Source: an uncultured Acinetobacter sp. (GTDB lineage Bacteria > Cyanobacteriota > Vampirovibrionia > Gastranaerophilales > Gastranaerophilaceae). Taken from it: a stretch of 14,469 bases of DNA. This document shows positions 7,713 to 14,469 of the stretch, piece after piece. The stretch's first letter is position 1. Every line of letters begins with the position of its first letter. Position numbers and translations under genes: made by a program. The notes under the pieces were generated by a model. The model worked only from the letters and a program-made list of their open reading frames with translations, ran no database searches and was not told where the DNA came from. The DNA is taken from positions 1 to 14,469 of the forward strand of contig CAMORE010000045.1 of NCBI GenBank assembly GCA_946623365.1, read 5' to 3'.

Positions 7713-9113
7713 ATGTTTTGTGTAGAAGAAAAAACTGATATGATATCAGATGAAAAAGTTAAAGAATTAGATAGTGAATATAGTTCTTGGGGAGATACTG
7801 TTCATTATTCCAGCAATCCTAAGGTTTTTAGAGGCTGTGAAGGCTCATACATGTATGACTCAAAAGATATTCCGTATCTTGATTTGCAAATGATGTATTC
7901 ATCAGCAAATTTTGGTTATAAAAATCAAAGAATTACAAATGCTGTAATTGATCAAATGAATACAATGCCGCAGCTAACTCCAAAATTTTTGCAACCATAT
8001 AAATCACTTTTGTCAGAAAAAATGTCAAAAATGATTGAAAAAAGATTTCACGAAAAAGGCAGAATGCACTTTAACGTAGGCGGTGCACAAGCTACAGAAG
8101 ATGCAATAAAAATTGTAAGAAATTATACAGGCAGACAAGGTTTCTTTGCATTCCAAGGCGGATACCATGGCAGAACAATAGGAGCAACATCTCTTACATC
8201 AAGTTTTCGTTACAGAGAAAAATACGGACATTTTGCTGACAGAGCAAACTTTGTTCCGTTCCCGTACTGCTTCAGATGCCCATACGGCATGAAGTGCGAA
8301 TCTTGTAATCACTTCTGTGTAAAACAATTTGCAAGACAATTCGAATCTGAATATAAGGCAATTCACGACCCTAAAACTAATGAATGTGAATTTAAAGCAT
8401 TTATAGGTGAGCCTATTTTAGGTACCGGCGGATATATAGATGCTCCGAAATGGTATTTTAAAGAACTTAAAGAAATTTTAGACGAACATAATATTATGCT
8501 TGTAATTGACGAAGTTCAAATGGGCATGTTCAGAACAGGTAAGTTATGGGCAATAGAAAATTACGGCATAGTTCCTGATGTAATGACTTTTGCAAAATCT
8601 ATTACAAACGGTATGAACCCGTTATCAGGTTTGTGGGCAAAGGAAAAATACATCGCACCTGATGTATTTACTCCGGGTTCTGCTCATTCAACATATTGTT
8701 CTAACCCGATTGGTATAAGAGCTGCATATGAAGTTATGAGTATTGTTGAAGAAGAAGAATCTAAATTTGAATCTGAAATACAAAGAAAATCAGCATTATT
8801 TATGCGCGGTTTGAATTACCTTAAAAACAAATATCCTGAAGTCGGTGATGTTGGCGGTATCGGATTTGCTTTGAGAATAGAATTAACTCAAAAAGACGGA
8901 TATACTCCAAATAGAGACCTTTGTGATGCTATGCAGGAAGAAGGTTTGAAAGGTGATTTAAGTTATCATGGAAAGAAATGCGGTCTTGTCCTTAATAATG
9001 GCGGTTTCTTTAAAAATATCATTACGCTTGTTCCTCAGTTGTATATTTCTGATGAAGAAATTGAAATGTCAATTGATTTGTTAGACCAATTACTGACAAG
9101 ACTTACAAAGTAA
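7713..9113 (+). CDS. Class III pyridoxal-phosphate aminotransferase
   Basis: The 466-residue enzyme belongs to the class III (omega/GABA/ornithine-type) aminotransferases. The fold landmarks are in order: NVGGAQATEDAIKIVR near residues 122-137, the FQGGYHGRTIGATSLT substrate/cofactor loop, EPILGTGG, the cofactor-contacting Asp in VIDEVQMGMFRTG (Asp266) and the Schiff-base Lys295 in TFAKSITNG. The length is ordinary for the family. Cysteines at 186, 189, 195, 198 and 202 form a C-x2-C-x5-C-x2-C-x3-C cluster after FVPFP; the first two match the CxRCP motif common in relatives, while the full set is denser than usual. The donor substrate cannot be told from sequence (4-aminobutyrate-like or a diamine are options). 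The ATG follows AAGGAG with eight bases spacing; an upstream ATG at 7706 is out of frame. The gene is transcribed alone, with its own promoter and a strong terminator. Confidence 0.9.
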   Translation: MFCVEEKTDMISDEKVKELDSEYSSWGDTVHYSSNPKVFRGCEGSYMYDSKDIPYLDLQMMYSSANFGYKNQRITNAVIDQMNTMPQLTPKFLQPYKSLLSEKMSKMIEKRFHEKGRMHFNVGGAQATEDAIKIVRNYTGRQGFFAFQGGYHGRTIGATSLTSSFRYREKYGHFADRANFVPFPYCFRCPYGMKCESCNHFCVKQFARQFESEYKAIHDPKTNECEFKAFIGEPILGTGGYIDAPKWYFKELKEILDEHNIMLVIDEVQMGMFRTGKLWAIENYGIVPDVMTFAKSITNGMNPLSGLWAKEKYIAPDVFTPGSAHSTYCSNPIGIRAAYEVMSIVEEEESKFESEIQRKSALFMRGLNYLKNKYPEVGDVGGIGFALRIELTQKDGYTPNRDLCDAMQEEGLKGDLSYHGKKCGLVLNNGGFFKNIITLVPQLYISDEEIEMSIDLLDQLLTRLTK

Positions 9114-9128
9114 AATAATTATTGGTAC

Positions 9129-9170
9129 AAAAAATCGGGTGTTTAAAAAATAGTGACATCCGATTTTTTT
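9129..9170 (+). terminator. Intrinsic terminator after the aminotransferase gene
   Basis: The arms at 9129-9142 and 9156-9169 pair over 14 positions with a single G-U pair, around a 13-base loop. The right arm ends in seven T. The matching A-run on the left arm makes it possibly bidirectional, but no minus-strand gene ends here. Confidence 0.9.
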
Positions 9171-9216
9171 GCTAAATGTTGCATTTATTAGAATAGTTCA
9201 AATTAAGGATTTTATT

Positions 9217-10050
9217 ATGTCGTTAGACTTTGAATTAATACATGAAGATATAGAACCAAAAGGAGCGGTGCTTTTGTTCCATGGGCTGACAGGAAGTCCT
9301 TTTGAACTAAAAAAATACGGTCAGTTTTTATACAATAACGGATTTGATATATATGCTGATTGTATCCCCGGACATGGCGATAATTTTGATGAAATATACA
9401 CCGTAACGTATCAGGATTGGTTGAATTTTGCTTATTCAAAATTTGAATATTTAAAATCCAAATATGAAAAAGTATTTGTATCAGGGTTGTGTTTAGGAGC
9501 AGTTTTGGCAATTAGTGTCGGTGAAAAATATAAAGAAAAAGTTGACGGAATTATATCACTTTCTACCACTCTGTTTTTAGACGGGTGGCGATTGCCTTGG
9601 TATAAATGTTTAATTCCGATAGGAATTTCTACAATACTAAGATTTTATTACAATTATCCCGAATGCGAGCCTCATGGGATTAAAAATCAAAAAACACGTA
9701 ATGTTATAAAAAAACTTCTTTCAAAAGGGGATGTCGGAATGAATGATTTTCCTATGACAGGTTTTTATGAATTGTTAAAATTATCATCTTTTGTTAGAAG
9801 TCATTTAAAAGAATTTAATGTTCCCATCTTACTTATTCACTCTCTTGAAGATGATTTAACGAGTGTTAAATCCGCAAAAACTGTTTATAATAAAATATCT
9901 TCTAAAGATAAAGATTTGATTATATTAAATGACAGTTATCATATGGTTTTATACGACAATGAAAAAGAATTTGTTTTTAATAAGGCTTTAGATTTTATAA
10001 ACACTCATATTCCTGCACAGATATCAGAGAAAGCACTTCAACTTGTATAA
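9217..10050 (+). CDS. Alpha/beta hydrolase, esterase/lipase type, with Cys at the nucleophile elbow
   Basis: The 277-residue protein resembles carboxylesterases of the Est30/monoacylglycerol lipase type. LLFHGLTGSPFEL (residues 19-31) is the oxyanion loop, and PGHG follows at 51-54. The nucleophile elbow is G-L-C-L-G with Cys92 in place of the usual Ser. The remaining triad fits Asp212 in HSLEDD and His242 in SYHMVLYD. Cys in this position is known in dienelactone hydrolase and polyhydroxyalkanoate synthases, so the protein may be a thioester-forming hydrolase or acyltransferase rather than a plain esterase. No signal peptide is seen, so a cytoplasmic location is likely. The frame is open to a TTG/ATG at 9169, but that lies inside the terminator T-run without a ribosome site; the ATG at 9217 has AAGGA at 9205-9209, seven bases away. 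The gene stands alone between the terminator and the kinase gene; no acyl-related neighbours identify a substrate. Confidence 0.82.
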   Translation: MSLDFELIHEDIEPKGAVLLFHGLTGSPFELKKYGQFLYNNGFDIYADCIPGHGDNFDEIYTVTYQDWLNFAYSKFEYLKSKYEKVFVSGLCLGAVLAISVGEKYKEKVDGIISLSTTLFLDGWRLPWYKCLIPIGISTILRFYYNYPECEPHGIKNQKTRNVIKKLLSKGDVGMNDFPMTGFYELLKLSSFVRSHLKEFNVPILLIHSLEDDLTSVKSAKTVYNKISSKDKDLIILNDSYHMVLYDNEKEFVFNKALDFINTHIPAQISEKALQLV

Positions 10051-10147
10051 TGTATCAAAACTCTTTCAAAAATTAGCTGGTTGGGTAATTTATTGGTCTA
10101 AAAGTTTATACTAGCATATTTGTGTTAGAAGAGGAGAACGTAGAGAT

Positions 10148-10912
10148 ATGAACATTTCTACAGACAATTCGGCTGAACAAATTGAAAATAACCGTTCAAT
10201 ACAAAAGCAAAGAGAAACTTTTATTGCATCTTTAAGTCATGATTTAAAAAATCCTACAATCGCTCAAATCAGAGCTTTGGAACTTATTTTAAAAGGAAAT
10301 TTCGGTAAAGTTGCGCCTGAACAACGAGAAATAATGGAAATGGTTTTGGATTCTTGTAAATATATGAATGCAATGTTGTGTTCGGTATTAGCAACATATA
10401 AAAATGAAGAAGGAACAATAAATCTTAAATCCGAAGAAGTTTCTATTGCAGATCTTGCATTAGAATGTACAGATGAAATGACTTATTTAGCAAAAGACAA
10501 AAATGTAACAATAAGATTGGAAAATTCTGCTCAGAAAGAAACCGTTTGGGGTGATATTGTTCAAATAAGACGTGTTATTATGAATCTTCTTTCAAATAGC
10601 ATTAAGTATGCATATTCTGATAGTGAACTTAAAGTATTTGTATATAATGAAAATAATTATACTTGTTTTCGATTTGAAAATCACAGTCCTTATCTTCCTA
10701 TTGATAAGCAACATAAAATTTTTGCCAGATATGTATCTTTTTCAAAAACGCATAGCGGAATTGGCTTGGGTCTGTATACGTCCAAAAAGATTATTGAGGC
10801 GCATGGCGGTATAATGTTTGTTAAAAGCTTTCCTGATGAAAGAAATATTTTTGGCTTTAAACTTCCGAATGATGAAAAATATAAAGATATAAACCGAAGT
10901 GTAACCTTTTAG
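10148..10912 (+). CDS. Soluble histidine kinase without a sensor domain
   Basis: The 254-residue protein has just the catalytic core of a two-component sensor kinase. The HisKA dimerisation helices contain SLSHDLKNP with phospho-acceptor His31. The HATPase region has an N box at about 140-153 (RRVIMNLLSNSIKYA) and a G2 box at 203-209 (SGIGLGL). The usual G1 box DxGxG is replaced by E-N-H-S-P-Y-L-P at 177-184, an atypical ATP-lid base. There is no membrane segment, PAS, GAF or HAMP domain; the first 20 residues are short and polar. It must respond to an internal cue or partner protein, since no response regulator is in the window. GAGGAG lies 11 bases before the ATG, a slightly long gap. It sits 97 bases after the hydrolase gene with no clear terminator, so the two may share a transcript. 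Its stop is 7 bases from the end of the convergent hypothetical gene. Confidence 0.87.
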   Translation: MNISTDNSAEQIENNRSIQKQRETFIASLSHDLKNPTIAQIRALELILKGNFGKVAPEQREIMEMVLDSCKYMNAMLCSVLATYKNEEGTINLKSEEVSIADLALECTDEMTYLAKDKNVTIRLENSAQKETVWGDIVQIRRVIMNLLSNSIKYAYSDSELKVFVYNENNYTCFRFENHSPYLPIDKQHKIFARYVSFSKTHSGIGLGLYTSKKIIEAHGGIMFVKSFPDERNIFGFKLPNDEKYKDINRSVTF

Positions 10913-10919
10913 ATTTATT

Positions 10920-12146
10920 TTAACAAACAGCAATACCCATTCCGTTTGGAAGGGTTCTGTTATAAGTACCAATCATGGGTTGGAATCTGTTACTGAATGT
11001 AACATGGTCATTATCAACAGATATCCATTCATCACGATTCAAGGCCTCTTGATATCCGTCCATTCTGTAATGAGTGTCAAGAGAATGTTCATTCAGGGCA
11101 AAGAAATTTTTATATCCGACAGTATCGTTATAGTCTAACCCCAGTGCATTAAAGTCAGGTAAATGTTTTTTTATTACGCTTAAATCCTTAGGATTTTCAC
11201 TTATTGGTGAATGTTCAATGTACTTATAAATTGAAAAATTCCTTGCATGATCATAATAACATAAAGGTGCTGAATTTCTGCTGCGGTTAGCAGTTAAATA
11301 TTTATCAATTTTTGCTAAGGTTCCGAGTGCAAATGGAGCGTCCAGACTTCTGTTTTGGATTGAATCTATTTTAATGACATATTTTTTCATCATTGCGGGT
11401 ATAAAAACTCCGAAAACGTTTTTGCTGGATCTGCCTTCTGTAAAATACTTAAATTCGTAGGTTCTTCCGTCTATTACAAGATTGTCAATTTTTTTATCTG
11501 ATTTATTACCTACTTCCATTTTTGCCGACAAATATTCCAAAATTTTATCAAGATGTTCCTTTGGAATTTGTTTTGGAATATTGCCAATTTTTAAAGCATC
11601 ATTTCCAGCCAGACTTATATATTTTTTCATAAGTGCATCACCGCTCCAATCGGGGCGTACTTTTAAAAGTTCTGATAATGTATTTGCTCTGTTGAACTTT
11701 TGTTCAATGTATCTTCTGTAAGCATCATTATACGGACTGTCATATGCAAATACCATTAAATTTTTAGAAGACGAGCCTATTTTTTCTTTTAATGCATCAT
11801 AAATATTTTTTGCTTCTCTAGGTATTGATATAATACTATCAATTAATTGATAACTTCTATCGTTAGTATTTAATATATGAGTTAAAAATTCATCCATTTC
11901 TTCCTTGGGGAAATTCATTTTCAGAAAAGACTTTATTGCAGGAATATTATCGTGATTAATGTACCAATTGTATTCATCGTACATTTTCGCTAAATTCATT
12001 CCTTTAAAAGATGTCACATAATAATTCATCGGATATGATAATATTTCTGAATGGTTGTTTGAATTTTTTTGAACCTGCTGCTTTTTATTTTGATTACCAT
12101 AAATATGTGACTGATTCGATATCGTATTAATATTATTAATTTTCAT
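10920..12146 (-). CDS. Hypothetical SFKG-tagged protein with a kinase-like C-terminal half
   Basis: I do not recognise a named family. The 408-residue protein starts with an Asn/Gln-rich, low-complexity stretch (residues 1-45) ending in TSFKG at 45-49; my recollection is that such N-terminal F-K-G tags recur in hypothetical proteins of gut Vampirovibrionia. A mostly helical part follows to about 225. From about 228 it resembles a protein-kinase N-lobe: YEFKYFTEGRSSKNVFGVF like a Gly-loop, YVIKID with Lys259 like the VAIK lysine, then strands ending in a hinge-like IYKYIEH (306-312). LGLDYNDTVGYKNFF (335-349) resembles a degenerate catalytic loop but its Asp-to-Asn spacing is one residue longer than standard. 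This could be an effector or pseudokinase; it is also possible that the likeness is chance. No signal peptide or membrane segment is evident. AAGGA lies eight bases before the ATG. It is flanked by a divergent glyA and a convergent histidine kinase gene. Confidence 0.75.
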   Translation of the reverse strand: MKINNINTISNQSHIYGNQNKKQQVQKNSNNHSEILSYPMNYYVTSFKGMNLAKMYDEYNWYINHDNIPAIKSFLKMNFPKEEMDEFLTHILNTNDRSYQLIDSIISIPREAKNIYDALKEKIGSSSKNLMVFAYDSPYNDAYRRYIEQKFNRANTLSELLKVRPDWSGDALMKKYISLAGNDALKIGNIPKQIPKEHLDKILEYLSAKMEVGNKSDKKIDNLVIDGRTYEFKYFTEGRSSKNVFGVFIPAMMKKYVIKIDSIQNRSLDAPFALGTLAKIDKYLTANRSRNSAPLCYYDHARNFSIYKYIEHSPISENPKDLSVIKKHLPDFNALGLDYNDTVGYKNFFALNEHSLDTHYRMDGYQEALNRDEWISVDNDHVTFSNRFQPMIGTYNRTLPNGMGIAVC

Positions 12147-12166
12147 AATTTACATCCTTATATTTA

Positions 12167-12172
12167 ATTATA
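12167..12172 (-). promoter_or_regulatory. Candidate -10 element for the SFKG protein gene
   Basis: A perfect TATAAT lies 20 bases upstream of the ATG and would give a leader of about 14 bases that holds the AAGGA. No TG extension or -35 is seen, and the region is AT-rich, so the call is weak. Confidence 0.35.
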
Positions 12173-12225
12173 TTAAAGTTTCTAAAAAAAATATTTGACA
12201 AATATAGATTGTAATGTAACAAAAG

Positions 12226-12254
12226 TTTACTAAATCTAAAGTTTAATCTATAAT
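12226..12254 (+). promoter_or_regulatory. Sigma70-type promoter for glyA
   Basis: TTTACT (12226-12231, four of six matches) is spaced 17 bases from a perfect TATAAT (12249-12254). It lies 32 bases before the ATG and leaves room for the AGGAG ribosome site. No riboswitch or attenuator is visible in the leader. Confidence 0.65.
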
Positions 12255-12286
12255 TTTATTATTGGGATATTTAAGAGGAGATTGAT

Positions 12287-13522
12287 ATGAATTTGGATAA
12301 AGTAAGAACGGTTGATTCGGATGTAGCAAAATATATTGATGAAGAACTTAATAGACAGCAAACTACAATAGAACTGATTGCAAGTGAAAATTTTACATCT
12401 GAGGCAGTAATGCAAGCTTGCGGGAGTGTTCTAACAAATAAATATGCAGAGGGAAAACCTCATAAGCGTTACTATAACGGGTGTGAAGTTATTGATAAAA
12501 TTGAGGAATTGGCTCAAAAAAGAGCATGTGAACTTTTTCATATGGATCATGCAAATGTACAGCCACACTCGGGAGCACAAGCAAATATGGCTGTTTTTGC
12601 AGCATTACTTAAACATGGTGATAGCGTTTTGAGTATGGATTTATCTAATGGCGGACATTTGAGTCATGGTTCTCCGGTTAATTTTTCCGGAATGTATTTC
12701 AATGTTACTCAATACGGAGTTGATGATAACGGATGTATTGATTATGACAATGTAAGAAAAATGGCACTGGAATGCAAGCCGAAATTGATAATTTGCGGAG
12801 CAAGCAATTATTCAAAAATTATTGATTTTAAGCGATTTAGAGAAATTGCAGATGAAGTCGGTGCTATTTTGATGGCAGATATTGCTCATATTGCAGGGCT
12901 TATAGCAGGCGGCGTTCATCCGTCCCCTGCGGGTTATGCACAAATTGTTACAACTACCACTCATAAAACTTTAAGAGGACCAAGAGGCGGTATTATTATG
13001 TGTGATGAAGAGTATGCTCAAGCAATAGATAAAGCTGTATTCCCCGGAATTCAAGGCGGACCGTTGGAACATATTATAGCAGGAAAAGCTGTTGCGCTTA
13101 AAGAAGCAATGCAGCCTTCTTTCAAAGAATATGCAGCACAAGTTGTTAAAAATGCAAAATCTCTTGCACAAGGACTTTTAGATAACGGTTTGGATATAGT
13201 AGGCGGTATGACAGAGAATCACTTGATGACTTTAGATTTAAGAAAAACCGGTAAAACAGGTAAAGATATGGCAAATATTTTGGAAAGAGTCGGAATTACC
13301 GCGAATAAAAACACTGTTCCAAATGATCCTCAAAGTCCTTTTGTAACAAGCGGTATAAGGTTAGGTGCCGCAGCTATGACTACAAGAGGGTTTAAAGAAG
13401 AGGATATGAGGGAAGTTGCAAGGATTATATCAGAAGCAATTAAAAATTCAGAAAATGAGGAAATTCTAACTAGACTTAGAGATGATTCTTTAAAACTTTG
13501 TAAAAAATATCCGTTGTATTAG
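12287..13522 (+). CDS. glyA: Serine hydroxymethyltransferase
   Basis: The 411-residue protein is a full-length SHMT, a PLP enzyme that converts serine and tetrahydrofolate to glycine and 5,10-methylene-tetrahydrofolate, supplying one-carbon units for purines and thymidylate. Landmarks are IELIASENF near residue 20, LTNKYAEGKPHKRYYNGC, NVQPHSGAQANMAVF, LSHGSPVNFSG, MADIAHIAGLIAGG and the cofactor lysine Lys227 in TTTTHKTLRGPRGG. The C-terminal folate part has the usual DLRKTGKTGKD and SGIRLGAAAMTTRG segments. Length and motifs match ordinary bacterial enzymes, and no truncation is seen. AGGAG (12276-12280) stands six bases before the ATG. The gene has its own promoter in the divergent region shared with the SFKG gene and is followed 80 bases later by the HD-domain gene, which has a separate promoter. 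Confidence 0.97.
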   Translation: MNLDKVRTVDSDVAKYIDEELNRQQTTIELIASENFTSEAVMQACGSVLTNKYAEGKPHKRYYNGCEVIDKIEELAQKRACELFHMDHANVQPHSGAQANMAVFAALLKHGDSVLSMDLSNGGHLSHGSPVNFSGMYFNVTQYGVDDNGCIDYDNVRKMALECKPKLIICGASNYSKIIDFKRFREIADEVGAILMADIAHIAGLIAGGVHPSPAGYAQIVTTTTHKTLRGPRGGIIMCDEEYAQAIDKAVFPGIQGGPLEHIIAGKAVALKEAMQPSFKEYAAQVVKNAKSLAQGLLDNGLDIVGGMTENHLMTLDLRKTGKTGKDMANILERVGITANKNTVPNDPQSPFVTSGIRLGAAAMTTRGFKEEDMREVARIISEAIKNSENEEILTRLRDDSLKLCKKYPLY

Positions 13523-13542
13523 ATAAATATGATTTAGTCGCC

Positions 13543-13564
13543 CTCTTTACATACTCTGAAAGAG
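13543..13564 (+). other. Small hairpin between glyA and the HD-domain gene
   Basis: CTCTTT (13543-13548) pairs with AAAGAG (13559-13564) around a 10-base loop. No T-run follows, so it is not a standard intrinsic terminator; it may protect the glyA mRNA end or be chance. Confidence 0.3.
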
Positions 13565-13567
13565 ACC

Positions 13568-13596
13568 TTCACAACATATGTAATATATGTTAAAAT
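13568..13596 (+). promoter_or_regulatory. Strong promoter with extended -10 ending at the HD-gene start codon
   Basis: TTCACA (13568-13573, five of six matches) is spaced exactly 17 bases from TAAAAT (13591-13596), preceded by TGT (extended -10). A start seven bases downstream would fall at about 13603, the first base of the ATG, implying a leaderless mRNA. Confidence 0.7.
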
Positions 13597-13602
13597 GGTA
13601 TT

Positions 13603-14412
13603 ATGATGAAATCTATAAAAGAAGTTTCGGTAGAGTCGAAAATATTAAAGCGATTACAGAACAATCCTATGTGTTTGGAGCTTGTAAATTATCTTTTTAA
13701 TGATGCAGAGCTTCAGGAAATGCAGGATTATGCAAACAACGTATCTATCAAACGCTTAGGTTATAATGACCATGGGCCGGTTCATATGAGGCAGGTTACC
13801 GCAAATGCAATAAAAATGCTGAACATTCTTCATGAAGCAGGAATCCCGACTTCTTTAGAAGCGGAAGAAATAGGTTCATTTGAGGACAGTATGTGCGCTA
13901 TTATTCTTGCGGGTCTAATGCATGATTTAGGGATGATGATTGGAAGACAGGGACACGAAGAGATGTCTGTAATTCTGGCAAAACCAATAATAGAAAGAGC
14001 CGCTATGCATATTTTGCCGGATGATCTTCACAGAAGAACGGTCGTAAAATCAGTTGCAATTGAGGCGATTATAGGACATATGGCTTCAAGGAAAATTCAT
14101 TCGACAGAAGCCGGTATTATTCTTATTGCGGATGGCTGTGATATGGCAAAAGGGAGAGCAAGAATTCCTTTGGCTATAAATACAACTCCAAAAGTCGGTG
14201 ATATTCATAAATATTCAGCAAGTGCCATAGATAGAATTTCCATTCACAGAGGAGAAAAGAAACCAATCCGTATTGATATTGAAATGTCTGCGGAAGTAGG
14301 ATTTTTCCAAATAGAAGAAGTTTTATTAACCAAGATAAATATAAGCCCTGCAAAACAATTTGTAGAACTTTATGCAGGTGTTTCCGGTCAGGAAGCTAAG
14401 TGTTATTTATAA
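13603..14412 (+). CDS. HD-domain metal-dependent phosphohydrolase
   Basis: The 269-residue protein has the metal-binding set of an HD-domain phosphohydrolase: His57 and His61 in NDHGPVHMRQV, the His107-Asp108 doublet in LMHDLGM, His118 in QGHEEMS, His159 in IIGHM, and Asp177/Asp180 in IADGCDMAKGRAR. Such enzymes hydrolyse phosphate esters of nucleotides or nucleotide second messengers; the substrate here cannot be told. It lacks the HD-GYP signature. The C-terminal 70 residues (from about 200) form a separate alpha/beta region ending VELYAGVSG, which I cannot name; similar two-part proteins occur in cyanobacteria and archaea, from memory. There is no ribosome site before either of the two ATG codons at 13603 and 13606, and the promoter places the transcript start at the ATG. 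The next ATG, codon 23, also lacks a ribosome site and would trim the N-terminal helix but not the HD core. It is downstream of glyA with an 80-base gap. Confidence 0.86.
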   Translation: MMKSIKEVSVESKILKRLQNNPMCLELVNYLFNDAELQEMQDYANNVSIKRLGYNDHGPVHMRQVTANAIKMLNILHEAGIPTSLEAEEIGSFEDSMCAIILAGLMHDLGMMIGRQGHEEMSVILAKPIIERAAMHILPDDLHRRTVVKSVAIEAIIGHMASRKIHSTEAGIILIADGCDMAKGRARIPLAINTTPKVGDIHKYSASAIDRISIHRGEKKPIRIDIEMSAEVGFFQIEEVLLTKINISPAKQFVELYAGVSGQEAKCYL

Positions 14413-14418
14413 AAATAT

Positions 14419-14447
14419 TATTTGCAAATAGAAGCTTTTTCTATAAT
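14419..14447. promoter_or_regulatory. 12-bp palindrome, small hairpin and -10-like box at the right edge
   Basis: TATTTGCAAATA (14419-14430) is a perfect palindrome overlapped by a hairpin with ATAGAA and TTCTAT arms (14428-14444, 5-base loop), and a TATAAT lies at 14442-14447. No T-run follows, so termination of the HD-domain transcript is uncertain; this may be a promoter with an operator for a gene beyond the window. Confidence 0.35.
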
Positions 14448-14469
14448 TAAAATTGGCAATAAGTGTGCA

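Noticed and set aside
9169..9216. Longer start of the alpha/beta hydrolase at 9169
   Set aside because: It lies in the terminator T-run and has no ribosome site; ATG 9217 has AAGGA at the right distance and begins the conserved domain.
9215..9511. 98-codon minus-strand open frame opposite the hydrolase
   Set aside because: It is antisense to a motif-rich coding region and shows no family features.
12195..12200. Perfect TTGACA upstream of glyA
   Set aside because: No acceptable -10 lies 16-18 bases downstream; the TTTACT/TATAAT pair closer to the gene fits better.
13543..13564. glyA terminator
   Set aside because: The six-pair hairpin has no T-run, so it does not meet the standard for an intrinsic terminator.
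14419..14430. Palindrome as an insertion-sequence end or attachment site
   Set aside because: There is no second copy, transposase or integrase in the window; a short AT-rich palindrome alone is weak evidence.

Overview
The window is about 14.5 kb of AT-rich, densely packed bacterial DNA. It holds ten protein-coding genes: nine complete, and one cut by the left edge. I see no tRNA, rRNA, CRISPR array or insertion sequence. No stretch over 300 bases lacks a gene; the largest gap is the divergent region at 7495-7712. A low-GC genome, AGGAG-type ribosome sites, sigma70-like promoters, an AsmA-type envelope protein (suggesting a diderm) and an N-terminal 'SFKG' tag on a hypothetical protein suggest a host-associated Vampirovibrionia/Gastranaerophilales (Melainabacteria) type organism. 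That assignment is inference from memory of such genomes.

Layout. The left edge carries the 3' part of a Maf-type nucleotide pyrophosphatase gene on the plus strand. It overlaps by 8 bases the end of a minus-strand gene for a four-domain S1 RNA-binding protein, which has its own strong promoter. Upstream on the minus strand lie a beta-class adenine DNA methyltransferase of type III Mod style (short, with no Res partner) and, 14 bases before it, a protein of the 2-hydroxyacyl-CoA dehydratase/activase-related family. Further upstream is a 1097-residue AsmA-like envelope protein. A 218-bp divergent promoter region with small repeats separates it from a plus-strand class III aminotransferase gene, which ends in a clear intrinsic terminator. 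Next come an alpha/beta hydrolase with cysteine at the nucleophile position and a soluble histidine kinase. The kinase gene meets, tail to tail, a minus-strand hypothetical gene whose second half looks protein-kinase-like. A second divergent region leads to glyA (serine hydroxymethyltransferase) and an HD-domain phosphohydrolase whose message appears to be leaderless.

How the genes fit together. Most are unconnected housekeeping functions: nucleotide-pool cleaning (Maf), translation (S1), envelope biogenesis (AsmA), one-carbon metabolism (GlyA). The less ordinary parts are the activase-like/methyltransferase pair, the Cys-nucleophile hydrolase, the sensorless kinase with a degenerate G1 box, and the SFKG kinase-like protein. 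I found no strong evidence for one integrated novel system; the SFKG protein is the best candidate for undescribed biology. Four promoters share an extended -10 element, TGTTA(T/A)AAT, which probably reflects the main sigma factor's preference.
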